DNA of 64,000 nt from Limnephilus marmoratus (GCA_917880885.1 OU862928.1:38118962-38182961); one strand, 5' to 3'; numbered from the stretch's first letter, positions 31,471-44,009 are shown. Notes: generated by a model not told the origin, from the sequence alone. Program-made: numbers and translations.

Positions 31471-32629
31471 TCTGTTCGGTCACAGTATGATCCGAAAAAC
31501 TAAAAAAACAGTTGGATTATTATGTTTTACACTTCACAGACAAAACGAAAACTGAAACAAAAACCCTGAATAAATAAAAAAAAATCTTTATTTTCTTGAC
31601 TAGATTCTTCGCTCCATAGCACCCCTAGTTACATTATAGAAAAATTCTTCACCGAAAACAAGCTGCGAGTGCAAGATGTAAAAGGTGCACTATACTGAAA
31701 GGGCTACATTAATATATAAGTTATACTCGATTTTTACCATCTCTCTCTACTGCCAGTAGAGAGAGTGATCACTCCACAATATATATGGAGGGCCCTAGTG
31801 ACCCCCCTTTAGGGTGATATGTGATTTTTACCTTCAGATATGCAAAGGGTATTTAGTTTTGATGAATAAGAAAAAAAAACATATGTATCAAAACAACACT
31901 TTTAGACATTTTTTATTCTGTGTGTTGGGATCATTTAGATAAGTTGTGTTAAAAATAACTAATAATAATTACCAGTGAAAATAAAATGTCAATTAAAGAA
32001 TATTCATTTTAAACATTTCAAAATAGACAGTTTAAATCACAATATGTACACAATCAGTAGCATGCACAGAGTTTTTGATCAGGGTAGGCAGCAGGAAAAC
32101 CGCCGAATTTATTCAAATCAATTTTAAAAACTTACTACAAATAACTCCCTTCGTACAAGTTTTCGCTAAGTGTGCTTGCTGCTAGTAAGATAACTAGTTG
32201 ATAGAAATAGTTAACAACAGATGTCACTGTCGTCACTGATTGCCATTTGCTAATTTTGTTCCAGAAAGCACTGCCTAATACTAACAAAAAACCTCATAGA
32301 AGCAAATTCAAAACAACAGTTCTACGTGCATTTCGTAAACATTGATAATCTTGTATGAAGTTAGCTCCAAGCAGAATTAATTCCTGCTTAAGGCCGCATT
32401 TTAGTGAGGCAGTCGAAGGGCGCGCGTGTAGTTTCTACTTACAGTTTAAACCACGTTTGTAGTATGCCGTTTGATGAGGCGCTCGCGTAGTTTCGGTTGC
32501 ATTTTTTAAAGTGCTTATTTATTTTTAGCAATAATTTAAAAAAATATAATATTATTTACATGCTTATGTTTTACAATTACGGTAGGATAGGCAGTGCTTA
32601 TGTGTCTATTATTAGACTAATATTATAAT
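31471..32629. other. No gene recognised
   Basis: Unassigned. Contains a short hairpin CTCTCTACTGCCAGTAGAGAG near 31745. Confidence 0.35.
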
Positions 32630-32980
32630 ACTAGCTGGTTCCCGGCATGCGTTGCAATGCCATATTCAAAGAAATACATTGTTCCTCCCTGAATCACCTT
32701 TCCCGTGTGTCAACTATAACCAGTCGAATGATGGCCATCCATATTTAGGTCTCTTAGCTTTAGGTCTTGAGCGATGGCTACCCATGTTTAGGTGTCATCA
32801 CTTTGGGTCTCTAGCGATGGCTACCCATATTTAGGTATCATCGCTTTAGATCTTGAGCGATGGCCACCCATATTTAGGTCTCATTAATTTAGAGCTTGAG
32901 CGATGGCTACCCATATTTAGGTATCATAGCTTTATTTAGGTGGCTACCCTCTTGAGCGATGGCTACCTAAATTTAGGGGG
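32630..32980 (+). repeat. Repeat start followed by 43-bp tandem units
   Basis: TAGCTGGTTCCCGGCATGCG at 32632 (start of the 1165-1540 family), then about six units of GCGATGGCTACCCATATTTA GGTATCATCGCTTTAG-type sequence from about 32728 to 32978. Confidence 0.75.
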
Positions 32981-33325
32981 ACAATTTTTCCGGAAATCTC
33001 CATCGCTCAAGGTGTAATTTTGTAAATATCCCATCGCTTGAGTGGTTATAACAGTTTTATTTTGCTATTGAAGAATGTTTTGCATTTTTGTCAAAGAATC
33101 TCTATTCTGTTATGTTTTATTCTCTTATTTAAAATCACTATTTTAATAAATTGTCAAAAAGATGGAATAAATCAAATATAAATACAAACAAATTCAAGTA
33201 ATTGTTTAATATTCTTTAATAAGCGCAATCTTTTCAATGTTTACACTAAAAATAATAAAATACTACACACACCAAAATCTGAAGAAAAAATACCACTTTT
33301 GTGGAATTTAACTCACATTTGTCGT

Positions 33326-33469
33326 GTTTCAAACTCTTTCACATTCAACACAACGGTCATGTTTTTATACTTTGTCAGCTGATCATAATTTGACCGATGA
33401 CCGTTGAAATATCAAAAATTCAAAATGGCGCTGATCAAAATGGATGTCAAATGTGATGGAGTTTGAAAC
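33326..33469. mobile_element. Short MITE
   Basis: GTTTCAAACTCTTTCACATT at 33326 and AATGTGATGGAGTTTGAAAC ending 33469. 144 bp; an AAAATGGCGC motif lies inside. Confidence 0.55.
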
Positions 33470-33639
33470 AATGTTGTTTTACTAAATGTAATATATAATT
33501 AAAATAAACTTATAAAATATATTGGAAATGAGAATTTTGCAGAATACAATACATATGCTTTCTTCTTAACATAGGTACATATTATATTATAATTCAAATG
33601 ACAATAAGAGTAAATGTGATTTGAAATTTTTACAGCCAA

Positions 33640-33720
33640 AAGTATTATTGTGATAAATTTTTGACCAATGTTTCAGACAGCATTACAGTGTCCATTATCA
33701 AGGCATAATAACCCAAAAAA
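33640..33720 (-). repeat. Penelope terminal-repeat fragment, decayed
   Basis: Reverse copy with TTGATAATGGACACTGTAAT and TGTCTGAAAC. The core has substitutions in both catalytic blocks. Confidence 0.5.
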
Positions 33721-34619
33721 GAATCATGATGATGACAATAAGAATGTTGAACGAAATGATGTATTTAGTCGTAACAAATTTTAAGTCATTTTCTTCGATA
33801 GTCTGTACCCTCATCATAGGCTATGGATTATAAATAACGCAAACAGAGTTGAGTCGAACACAGTAGGTACTCACAGAGATGCGATGCTTGCATACAACAT
33901 GTTTTAAAACTAGTTACTCCAGAAAGGAAAAACATCAATTTTTAAAATACATTGAAAACTGTTCAAATTCGATGATCGTATACACATGTTGTCCCTTTCT
34001 AAAAATAAGTAGGCATAAGCAAGATAAAAGGCTCTTTCTCAGTGACGTTTCGCAAAGAGATCACGGTCGGAAGTGTACATGCACATATGCACCATTACAC
34101 ACAATCCTAGTAGCCTTATCGAAGCGCTAATTCCTTGGCCCTTTTAGGAATGAATTTCTTGAATACACAATTTATGGATGTTAAAGACTTTGTTTGTAAC
34201 ATTGTCTAAATGCTCTTAAATGCAGTAAAGAAGAAATGATTACGAAGTTTTAGAAAAGTATATAAAAATAATCTAGGAGATTTATTTACTTATAAATACA
34301 ATCTAACATTTATTTTTAGGTCCATTACCCGATGATGTATTCATTTTAATATTAAAATCTTAATTACACATTATTATTTTTTCAAAATTGTAGTTGAAGG
34401 TAATATAATATATATATTTTTTATTACTGGCATTATCAATTTAAATTAACATTTTGACTGAGTTAATTAGTTAAGGTTTTAGAAATTCCTCATGCAAAAC
34501 ATTAACGGTAATCAAAGTTGCAGTTTCAAGGGTTGATACGGTAGCGTATCAATGCTGATTTCTCACCGTCACAACTCTTGTTACAGTGGCGAGCGAAGGG
34601 TTAAGAGGTGTTGTGATTT
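33721..34619. other. No gene recognised
   Basis: AT-rich. The 83-residue plus-strand frame at 33879 shows no family features. Confidence 0.35.
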
Positions 34620-35060
34620 TTTTTTTACATTAACTTCACACGGGAGGCCCTGAGGAAAATAATTTCCCTCAGGGCCTGTCATCTTTGGGGATGTTGTGTG
34701 GAGGGATACATTGAAGAGATACATGTCGTAGTAGGGAGAAAACACAGAGGTTGACAAATCGTTCCACAGCCAAGATGTAAAAGCGACCCGTTCTCATGTG
34801 ACAAATGTCAACCGTGTACAAATGTTAGATGCACACGTTTGGCATGTTTTTTGACTACGCATCAGGACCGAAGGGATCAATGACTAGTTCCTCGGAGCAT
34901 CTTCCATTGAAATACTGTTAGAACAAGGACACCGTTCCCACCCAAAGCCTGTGCTCTAAAGATTGCAATCTGTTTGTAAAGATAGGAGAATCCATCAAAC
35001 GAATCGCCCATTTCTGCAGGTTTGCATTTTTGCATTTTTCAGGTGTTTTGAGTCTCCAGA
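34620..35060 (-). mobile_element. CR1/Jockey-type LINE fragment
   Basis: Poly(T) plus ACTTCACACGGGAGGCCCTG, then GATTGACAAATCGTTCCACA-type complement and ATCTTCCATTGAAATACTGT, as in the 39-kb copy, with decayed coding potential. Confidence 0.65.
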
Positions 35061-35823
35061 TGAGATTGGCAAAATTTTTAAATACATAGATAAACCGATA
35101 TAAATGTATTGTGGCATATCAGTTATCAAAATAAGTTCATTTTTTCCTTACTTCTGGCAAAATTGATAAAAAAAAATTCTCGAGAACATAATCAGTTTCG
35201 TTAGTCTGTACGGAGGTACGGATTACACTTCTGCAGATTATCTGATCAGTGTTTTTATGCAAAGAAATTAAATGCTGTGATTAAAACACAACTGCAATTT
35301 GTAAACTTCGCTGTAGATTAAAAAATAAATTCAAAAGCCGAAGTTTAAAAAAAAGAATTGATGCTGTTAAATTTGTTTTGCAAACAAAAGGGGGTTAGCA
35401 ATGAAAATTTGATGTAAAAGGTCAAATTTAAAGATAATTTAATAAGCTCAATTAATTCTGTGCTGTCGCCTTGTTATAAAAAAAACCTTATATCGTAGAA
35501 TAATATCTTATATAACTCTTGTTACTGCCACACTGGTAAAGCTTAGTTATGATCCCATAGGGCTTGGCGATTTTCTGCTTAAAACATGTTCGCTTGTGTG
35601 TACCGTACATAAGCGATTCTCGCCAGCCCCAGATTTAGGGGGGGGGGGGGCAAACCAGGGTGCCTGAGCCGGGCGGCAATTTTAGGCGGCGCCAAAAACG
35701 TAATTTATATGTTTGATTGAAAAAAAAACTTGATTCACAAAGCGCCTGGCATCCAGCACACGTTGTTCTATCGCTTATTCATTTGATTTTAAAATGCCCA
35801 GTTGGTTTATGAACACATCCTAA

Positions 35824-36426
35824 GGGGGCGTTCAAGTATTATGTAATGCAATTTTTGACCCCCCCTCCCCCCAATGTAACGCGCCGTAACGTTTTTTCGT
35901 ACTTTCCCCCCCCCGCCCCCCCCTAAACGTTACGTAACGCCGTAAGGGGTCGTCCATTAATCACGTGATGCTCGAAAGGGGGGGGGGGGGGGTTCGGAAA
36001 AAATCAATCAAAAATTTCAAAATTCTTTGCAAAAAAAAAATACACGTGATTTCGGGGGGGGGGGGGGGGGGGGTTAGTCTAAAACCTCACCACATATCAC
36101 CAGGGGGGGGGGGTTAAAAGTTGCTAAAAAAACATCACGTGATTAATGGACGACCCCTAATGCCCAAGTGACAATTTTTACCTGAAAGTCACAATTAAGT
36201 TGCGTAAAGTACTGAAAAGTCGCTTAAATACCTTTTTTCTTTTTTAATCGCGTTTGCGGTAATAAATAAAACAAGATATTTCGAGAACGAAAAGGATTGC
36301 CAACTTGAAAGATTTTAATTCCCTAGTTTTTTTTATATGTTGTTCGAACCCCCCCTCGTAAAGCACAGTAATGTTTCACAAGACCTCCCCCCCCCTTAGT
36401 GCGTTACGTAATACTTGAACGTCCCC
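35824..36426. mobile_element. TAA-flanked MITE containing a second MITE
   Basis: GGGGGCGTTCAAGTATTATG at 35824 and CGTAATACTTGAACGTCCCC ending 36426, with TAA on both sides. A three-base TWA duplication is typical of PIF/Harbinger-type elements. Poly-C and poly-G tracts lie next to the ends. Confidence 0.65.
35946..36157. mobile_element. Inner TAA-flanked MITE
   Basis: GGGGTCGTCCATTAATCACG at 35946 and CGTGATTAATGGACGACCCC ending 36157, TAA on both sides. It has three internal G runs of 9-16 bases. Confidence 0.7.
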
Positions 36427-36429
36427 TAA

Positions 36430-37306
36430 GTTGATTTATGAAAGTGTCCAATGTCGATTTTGAATGCATGCGTAGTATATGTGATGTCTTTGCCAGGGAA
36501 ATCCCCGTCGCATCTGGAACTTGGGGCTATACGAGCTGAGCCAAATAAACCCGAGCGGTGAACGTCAAGCGAAGTGACAATCACTTACCTCACGAAGCGG
36601 CACCACTCATCAAGAGGGGGCGCCACTATCAAGTTTCTGCCTCGGTTTGAAAAAGTCATAGATCCGGGGCTGACACCCGCACTTTCGATTGATATTGATT
36701 CCAGATTTATTTTCTGCCAGGATTTTTCAAAGACTCACAATTGTATGAAACCTGCTGTAAAGGAATAATGGCCCTTTACACAAAGATTTTACTGTGACAA
36801 TAGGATGGCGGAATATTAGTCAACTGACTCTGTAATTAACACAACGTATTATCTCGAATGACAGGTAATTATTATGAAGAGAGACCGACAAACACTCCAG
36901 CTGTTTGTTTTCCTATAGTTGTCTCTCTTTTATCATTCATTACTTCTACACTTAGATTGTTTGAAAGAATTTTTAAAAAGTTACCGATTTATACACATAG
37001 AAAATTCTTCCACAATCACCCCTCTCTTATGCCTAGACTTAATTAATTGAATTATAATTTAATTAATATTGCCAGTGAATCATTCGTAATAAATTATATC
37101 AATAATTTTTGATACGTAATATTAAAACATTTACTCTGCCTAACCCTGCCGGGATTCAACATGACGGTAAATTAGTTAGTTAACAAACTTTGATATCCTA
37201 AGGAATACTGTATTATTTATAGGTTACTCTGCGTACAACATGGTTATCTTTCTCCCACAACAATGTGAAATCACATATATATACATGTAATTTTAAGAAC
37301 TTGCAA
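36430..37306. other. No gene recognised
   Basis: 36460-36780 has higher GC and an irregular codon-like texture but no sustained frame. The rest is AT-rich. Confidence 0.35.
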
Positions 37307-37806
37307 CAGTAGAATCTGGATATAACTTGAGGGGCCGGTGATAATTTGTCATACTAACCGGACGACATACAAAACGGCCAGATAATTACATGAGACGCCG
37401 AACTCCTTCGCGAGGGTTACATTTGATTCACCGGCTTCTAAACGGTGTAATATAGCACTTTTTCTTCAATTGAAAAACACTTTCGCTTTACGGAACTCAT
37501 TGTGTCGAGCTTTTAACCTAGTCACAAAAGATGATATGACTGTGGTTTACGCGTGCTAATAAGGATAGGTTTAGGCGCGCGGGGAGTAACCGGGCGCGGG
37601 GAGTAAACAAGATACAGCGCGTCGTTCTAACCGTACGAATTAACATTAAAATACGTTGCTTTAAGCTGTTGGTCGCTTAAAACGGAGTCGTACTAAACGG
37701 ATATGTTTTCCTAGTACCTAACCATGAAATCTAACTTGAGTTTACATTGTCGTCGCTAAAAATGGTAAGCCTTTATAAGCGAAGTCGTTATATCCGAATT
37801 CTACTG
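37307..37806 (-). mobile_element. pogo/Tigger-derived MITE with CENP-B-type N-terminal relic
   Basis: CAGTAGAATCTGGATATAAC at 37307 and GTTATATCCGAATTCTACTG ending 37806. On the minus strand a relic reads MSSVKRKCFSIEEK, then after a frameshift LHRLEAGESNVTLAKEFGVS, the helix-turn-helix start of Tigger/CENP-B proteins. The rest of the transposase is deleted. Confidence 0.65.
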
Positions 37807-38457
37807 TATTTTTGAAAACATCGTAAGCTATATATATATACTTTGTAAGTTATTAATCTAGCTTACTAACACATTGATGCATCTCGTAGTATGCGTGATA
37901 GAAAGCTTTTGAAATATAGCCTACTAATATAAAACCTTTTTAAAATCATAGAAAAAGAAAAATATTATTTTGAGAGTGAAAACCTGATTAGTTCCTGTTT
38001 CTTATCTCATTGTATTTTCCAGGTTAATTTACAACTAATTAAATATTTCTGTGTAAAACAAACGCATTTCGACCCATCCGACCTTGATAGTTTTTTATAA
38101 TTTTAAAATACTGGCACTATTTGTATTACAATTATTGGCTTCGAAGTGTTGATTCTTTGGCAGTGACAAGTGTTTTTATTATTAATCCCTTAGGCTAATT
38201 TGTTCGGTTTTCGGAACAACTCACAGTGGTCTAATAGAAATCATTGTGTCTGCCTTATAAAATATGTATTTTTATTTTTTCAGTATAAGTAATGTTAGCC
38301 AAAAAATAACGTAAGGGTAGCCATTTTTAAAAAATTTTTATGTTTGCATTAAAAAAATTTATATTTTAAAAATTATTTCGAAAAATTTTAAAGCGTATTT
38401 CATCACCTTTCAAAAACAGATTTTAGTTTTCGGATGCGTTCAGAAATATTCCATTTA

Positions 38458-39266
38458 CAGTGGAGCGTCGATTATCCGAACGTCGATCAACCGAATGATC
38501 GCTTATCCGAACTACTACGCACGACTTGTTAATCACAGTGTGGCCCTTGCCGCCGCTAGTCGATAAACTAAATTTTACCACGTGAAAGTAAACTCTCGAT
38601 TTAAAATGCCTAAACGTAAACGTGTTGTCCTTTCTATGAAAGATGAATACCAAGTTAATAAGTCCACCATAACGGATATAAAAAATAAAACAAAAGACGA
38701 ACATAAGTAACTTTATATCCCAGCTTGATTCTTCCGACGGATCCACGATTTAAGTCAAGATATGGCATTCATTCAAAATCAAACTAAGGGATATACTGAA
38801 GGAAGAAAATTACATGCAGATGAAACCGGGCTCAATTGGAAAGCTTTGCACAAAAAACTCCTGCTTCACGTCGTTAATTATATTAGCAGCACCTCGTCCT
38901 AAAATAAGCAAGCACAAAATAATAGCACTGATGTGCTATTGCTACTGGCAGCTACCGACTGCCTATGCTTGTAATTGGTAAAAGCAAGAAACCACATTGT
39001 TTCAAACACGTTAATATGTCTGTGATTCCTATCGTTTACACTTCTCAAAAGTCAAAAGAGTGATCGGGTGGATAGTACAATTGAAGTTTTTTTTAAGCGT
39101 TAATTTTGCACTTTTTCTGTTTAATTCCTATTTGTCATTAAAGGTATAAATGTAAAAATGGTTTTTATTCACCTGTACGTAAATATGTACGGCTCGATTA
39201 TTCGAAAATACCGGTTATCCGAACACCCACGCCCCCCAATTAGTTCGGATAATCGACGCTCTACTG
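38458..39266 (+). mobile_element. pogo/Tigger element relic
   Basis: CAGTGGAGCGTCGATTATCC at 38458 and GGATAATCGACGCTCTACTG ending 39266, TA on both sides. 809 bp, internally deleted. Confidence 0.75.
38606..39065 (+). pseudogene. Tigger-like transposase pseudogene
   Basis: MPKRKRVVLSMKDEY at 38606 with KSTITDIKNK nearby is the CENP-B-type helix-turn-helix. HADETGLNWKALHKK (about 38813) contains the first DDE aspartate region, and LPMLVIGKSKKPHCFKHVN (about 38959) the next conserved block. Frameshifts and large deletions leave well under half of a normal 500-600-residue transposase. Confidence 0.7.
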
Positions 39267-39547
39267 TATTTGGATTTTATTGCAAAGCAGAAATATTTTG
39301 ACCTTCCGACAAAATAGACCCGAGGCCTGAGGGATTAAAACTACATATTAATTAGGAATTAGAATACCTATTTAAAAGGTTTCCGTTAAACGCTGATATT
39401 CGATCAGTTTCAGCATTAGATCAAGTGTTAAGCATAACAGTCATGATGTTTTGATGGCTGATAAAAAATTGTACATAAGTTGAGATGGGCAAAGAATTAG
39501 TTACTCAAACTGGATGTAATGGTCGATTTGATTGGCAATCAAATGTG

Positions 39548-40250
39548 ACTTTTTTTTACATTAACTCCACACAGGAGGCACTGAAAATAATTTCCCTCAA
39601 GGCCTATGTCATCTGGGATGCTGTGTGGAGGGTTTTTTTGAGGAAAGGAAGGAATGAACGTTGGTCTTGAAGAGGCCCATGTTGTAGGAAGGAGGAAACA
39701 CAGAGGCCGGCAAATCGTTCCATAGCCGAGCTGTTGAACACAAGAAAGAGTCGAAAAAGCGACCCGTTCTCATGTGACAAATGTCAACCATGTACATATG
39801 TTGGGCAAGCGTTTCCCGACTATGCACCGGTGCCGAAGGGATCAATGACGCTATTTTCTCGGAGCATCTTCCATTGTAATACCGGTAGAACAAGGATAGC
39901 ATTCCCACTCGACGCCCATTCTCTAAAGATTGCAATCCCTCTGTTAAGATGGGACAATCTATAAAACGGTTCGTCTGTTTCTGCACAGTCGTGGGTATAT
40001 TTCAGGTATTTTGGAGCTCCATAACAGAGGTGGCTGCCAAATTCAGCTGTGGGGCGCTCTTGTGATTTGTATAGTTTAGCAGTTGTGTACTATCTGCAGT
40101 ATCTACGGGCCCTGAATAGTACGCCCAGTTTTTGAGAGGCTAACTTAACTCTGGCTTCGATGGAGCCCCCATATCTGAGCTGGTCACTTAGTTACACCAA
40201 GCATATCAATGGAGGGCCTGTCCGGAAGATTGCTTGTTGTGACTGTTGAA
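39548..40250 (-). mobile_element. CR1/Jockey-type LINE fragment, best-preserved coding end
   Basis: Minus-strand frame 39986-39609 reads RRVGMLSLFYRYYNGRCSEK, VDICHMRTGRFFDSFLCSTA and RLWNDLPASVFPPSYNMGLF, the conserved end of the reverse transcriptase ORF. Upstream (40010-40230) holds further RT coding in a broken frame. The 3' tail and poly(A) (poly(T) on plus) are at 39548. Confidence 0.75.
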
Positions 40251-40374
40251 TTATTTCAACCTCTAAGATAGTCGTACCTCTTTTAGCTGCTGGATAACCT
40301 CTAGTACTTTCTCATTAACCTTTTGAATCACAGGAGACCATATCTGTCCCAGCTCACATAGTTTTCATATAAAT

Positions 40375-41045
40375 CGTTTTATCTCACTTAACTTCACGGT
40401 GAGATATATGATTTTAAACGGTGTTAGAACGAGGAAACTCTACACTTCATATTTAAATCTAGAAATTAACCATGGAAAAATTTTGTGCGCAAAAAAAAAT
40501 TAAACTTAGGACTCATAGAAATCGTCGTCCGTCCCTTACCGTCATGGTGAGAAATATGATCTAAACGGTGTTAGAAAGATAAAACATCATGCTTTATATT
40601 CAAATCTAAAAGTTAACCGCGAATTAATTAAAATGTACACCTTTGTCAAACCAAAATTTTAGACTGCAATTTGAAAAAAAAAAATTATGAAAATTTGGGA
40701 ATTTTTTATTAATTATTTTTACAGGAATGACAAAAAAGTGAGTTGACAATAACGTTTATTATACATTTGTCTAATAAAATGTGTGTTTTTATTTTGATTC
40801 ATTATCGGTCATTTTAGTTAGAAAAAAAGTAAAGTGAGCCATTTTTTAAGCTTTTTTATTTTTATATTAAAATTTCAATTCTTCCAAAATTAAATTTTTA
40901 TTTCTAATAACATTTGATTGCGTATTTCATCACCTTTCAAAAACAGTTTTTAGTTTTCGGATGTGTTCAGAAATATTCCAACTATTTGGGTTTTTTTGCA
41001 AAGCGGAAATATTTTTACTTTCTGACAAAATAGTCCGATTTTTCA
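40375..41045 (+). mobile_element. TTAA element, family A, two overlapping partial copies
   Basis: GAGATATATGATTTTAAACG at about 40402 and GAGAAATATGATCTAAACGG at about 40549 are the same internal segment twice. The second copy then continues to the right end, where TCTGACAAAATAGTCCG marks a decayed terminus. Confidence 0.55.
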
Positions 41046-41284
41046 GTCAGGTACGCCTCATATGTCATACATCTGGTAATGTTGTATTCTTGTGAAAACA
41101 AGCTTATTGGTCCGAGTGGAAGGGTTTTAATGTTTGCGTGTAGAAGTAAGAAAGGTTATAACGGAGCACTCGGTGGCAGTTTCCTTCCAATGTTAACTCA
41201 AAAATGTCATTAATTTCGATAATTTAAAAAAATTGTATCGAATGATTGTAATCCCGTGATAAATGCACAATAAATTATTGAACC

Positions 41285-41470
41285 TTTCCTGTGTCATCTT
41301 TGAGGATGCTGTGTGGAGGGTCTTTCTGAGGAGAGGAATGGAGGAAACACAGAGGCCGGCAAATCGTTCCACAGCCGAGCTGTTAAACTCAAGAATGAGT
41401 CGTAGAAACGACGTCACGTTCTCATGTGACAAATGTCAACCGTGTGTTGGGCGTGCTTCCCAACTATGGC
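41285..41470 (-). mobile_element. CR1/Jockey-type LINE fragment
   Basis: GATGCTGTGTGGAGGGTCTT, GGCAAATCGTTCCACAGCCG and TCTCATGTGACAAATGTCAA, as in 39.6-39.8 kb. No tail. Confidence 0.6.
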
Positions 41471-41579
41471 TAAATCCTATAGAGATGTATTGTTTGTCCC
41501 CTTTTAGTGTCGTTTTTTTGTTTCATCGAGTTTCAAATCACAAAGGTGCTAAAAAAGTTTTCACTTCAAAAGAAATTTT

Positions 41580-42253
41580 TCTCATTGACTCATTGTAAAA
41601 AGATCATCAGATTTTTACTCTCTCAAATATAAATTATGCCAGAGATGGTTAAAAATTTAATCATTTAATCATTTAACCTAACTTTAGGTTCGAGTAAATG
41701 CATAGAAAAAGACACGTCTGTTGTAAGGAAAGGTGTCTATGGAAATATATATAAGCTCTCTTTTCAAAATCAGGGATGGGTCAAAACGATGTTACAAATT
41801 AATTTTGTAAGAAAGAAGGCAATATGTGACGTCTTAAAAAATTTAGGAATAGTTATAGAAATTTTTGTATATAATATTCAATAGTAAAAGTAATCTCGTT
41901 CATAATAAAAATCTTTATTCATATGTATTACTTTTATAATAATAAATTCATAAACAAAAATGTTTTCAGTGCATGTTTAAAAAAAAAAAAAACATAATTT
42001 TCAAAAATGCTGCTACAAAATCAGAAGATATTTATTTTTATCAGTGGTGTCCTCGATGACAGTTGTAAAACCATTATTCAATTCATACAAAACATAGCAC
42101 TCAGATAGAAATGAATCGAAATATACAAAGAAAAGTGTTTATCTATTTGTATCTTTGCACTGCAGTAGGAATTGAATCTATTACCTCCGGACCGTGGTTA
42201 AATTTTTTATAACGTAACACCATGGAGGTAAAAACATCAGTTTCAATAAATTA
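41580..42253. other. No gene recognised
   Basis: AT-rich, unassigned sequence before the interrupted MITE. Confidence 0.35.
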
Positions 42254-43008
42254 CCCGAGAAGCATACGAATGCAAGTCCAAAATTTAAAGAAATGAGTTT
42301 TTGATGCAGACTTGAAATAAATTATCATGTTTATCAGTGGCAGAAAGATACATGTCCTAATCATGAAGAAAAATAGGAATTTCAAAAATGTATACAGATG
42401 CATCTTTGATGCAACAACCATCATAGAAGCAGAAAGATGTACATGGACTTACATCTTTATGATTTTGTTACATTTTGAGTATTATGACTCAATTTTCGTT
42501 ATTTGTTTTTGGGGTGTTATGCCGTATTGATGATGGACACTGCAACGATGTCCGAAACGTTGGCTAAAGAAGGAGGTAGCGCAACACGGCGTAACACCCC
42601 AAAAACAAATAACGAAAATGCTTTTGGCCGTGAAAATCTTAAAACTTATCATTATGACTCAAATTTATTTGCATCCTTCCGCCTCTAACATTACTATGGA
42701 CGCAACAATTTTCAAACAATTCTTTCATAATACACCACTTGTCATAACAAAATATTGCATTTCATTTTGAAGCAGAAGGACTCAAGTCAGCGTTTTTTTT
42801 AAACAATATTTTTAAAGGCTTTACATATAAAATATTTCGTTTTATTTGCAAGTTTTTAAAACAAAACTAATCGATTTAATAATGACTTTATTTGTTATCA
42901 ATCAGCACAGATATCCGAAGAAGTTATGAGACCGTAGTTACAGAAAAAATAGTTTTTTGGCTCTCCTGAACATTTACCTTTATGGACTTGCATCCGTATG
43001 CTTCTCGG
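42254..43008. mobile_element. MITE with CCCGAGAAGCATACG ends, interrupted by a Penelope mini-copy
   Basis: CCCGAGAAGCATACGAATGC at 42254 and GCATCCGTATGCTTCTCGG ending 43008. About 595 bp without the 42492-42650 insertion. Confidence 0.65.
42492..42650 (+). mobile_element. Palindromic Penelope mini-copy with 12-bp target duplication
   Basis: Arms of about 35 bp (reading outside-in CGTTATTTGTTTTTGGGGTG and its complement) enclose TTGATGATGGACACTG...GATGTCCGAAAC at 42527-42558. The insertion is bounded by ATTATGACTCAA at 42480-42491 and 42651-42662, so this 159-bp unit inserted as such. It lies inside the MITE 42254-43008. Confidence 0.7.
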
Positions 43009-44009
43009 ATACAGTTATTATATCATAACTTTTACAACAAGCATGTTTTAACACAATGTAAATTGTGAAGCTTCGTGTCTCACATATGTGACATGTGTGT
43101 GTAGTTGCAAGGGATCACATATGTGACAGCCACGCGTATAGGGTTAAATATCGAAGTTTTACAAACAAATTGAGTTTGTTTTTTTTTTATGATGAAAATT
43201 TATCAATACTTAATTAATTAGTAAATTTTATGAGGTAAGGTAAAATTATGATTCATGATTGCTTAGAAAATTTTATTTTTTATCGTCAAAGTCGCCGCAC
43301 TCAGTCGAAATATCACCCATTCTCTCAAAACAATTAGAAAACAATGTCTTCAAAAGTTTTTTTAACATACAAAGTAAAGTTGGTTTGTTTCACATGCAAG
43401 AAATTCAAATGTAACGATGTCATCAAAGGTTTAATCAGCGCCATTTTGTTTTTTATTCATTCATCGATTCTAGGTCCGTTTTAGCTTTTGAACAAATTGT
43501 GATCAGTGAAAAAGCACAACTGTCATGTTGTTATGCTTGTCAACTGATCGCAATTTTGCAAGAAAGTTGAAATAGACCTCGGAATCGGCGTTTAACGAGA
43601 ACCTTTCAAATGTAAAAAAAAACAAGATGGCCATTTGACGAATTTCTGTAAAACACCCCAACCAAAGTCGGCACCATTTAAAGAGTGGTGCCAACCTTAG
43701 GAATAGTGCCAATAAAAGGAGCGTACCTCATTTAAAGATATTTCTTAAAATAATTTTAAAAAACTGATCCCATGAAACATAATAAGACATACAATTTTAA
43801 ATTAAGCAAGTTCATTATTTAATATTTCAGAATAGTGTATTTTTTGCACAACCCTGCACTAAATACAGCTTGAAAATTGCTTGGTTGTTGGAGAGCGCAA
43901 TAGCTATCATAAAGTTGAAAAAAAAATCGGTATATCAGAATTTTGATACAAAATTTTGAAAAATTAAAAAAAGGAACTTTTTATAAATTAAAAGTTAGGA
44001 TTTGCAAGG
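43009..44009. other. Repeat-derived, no gene
   Basis: Two TCACATATGTGACA palindromes (43080, 43116) precede a lone GGGTTAA end (43141). 43430-43680 is the uninterrupted relative of the repeat split by the LTR-like block at 17.9-18.8 kb. Confidence 0.4.

Larger units (their letters stand above)
38182..39338 (+). mobile_element. TTAA-flanked MITE, family A, split by a pogo-like insertion
   Basis: TTAATCCCTTAGGCTAATTT at 38182 and GAGGCCTGAGGGATTAA ending 39338. Removing 38458-39266 restores continuity with the 44-kb copy (AGAAATATTCCAT joined to TTGGATTTTATTGC). Confidence 0.7.

Noticed and set aside
33879..34130. 83-residue frame MRCLHTTCFKTSYSRKEKHQ
   Set aside because: Cysteine/histidine content looked finger-like, but spacing fits no known motif.
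43080..43147. Another TTAA element (lone GGGTTAA end with CACATATGTG palindromes)
   Set aside because: No matching left end could be found, so boundaries cannot be supported.
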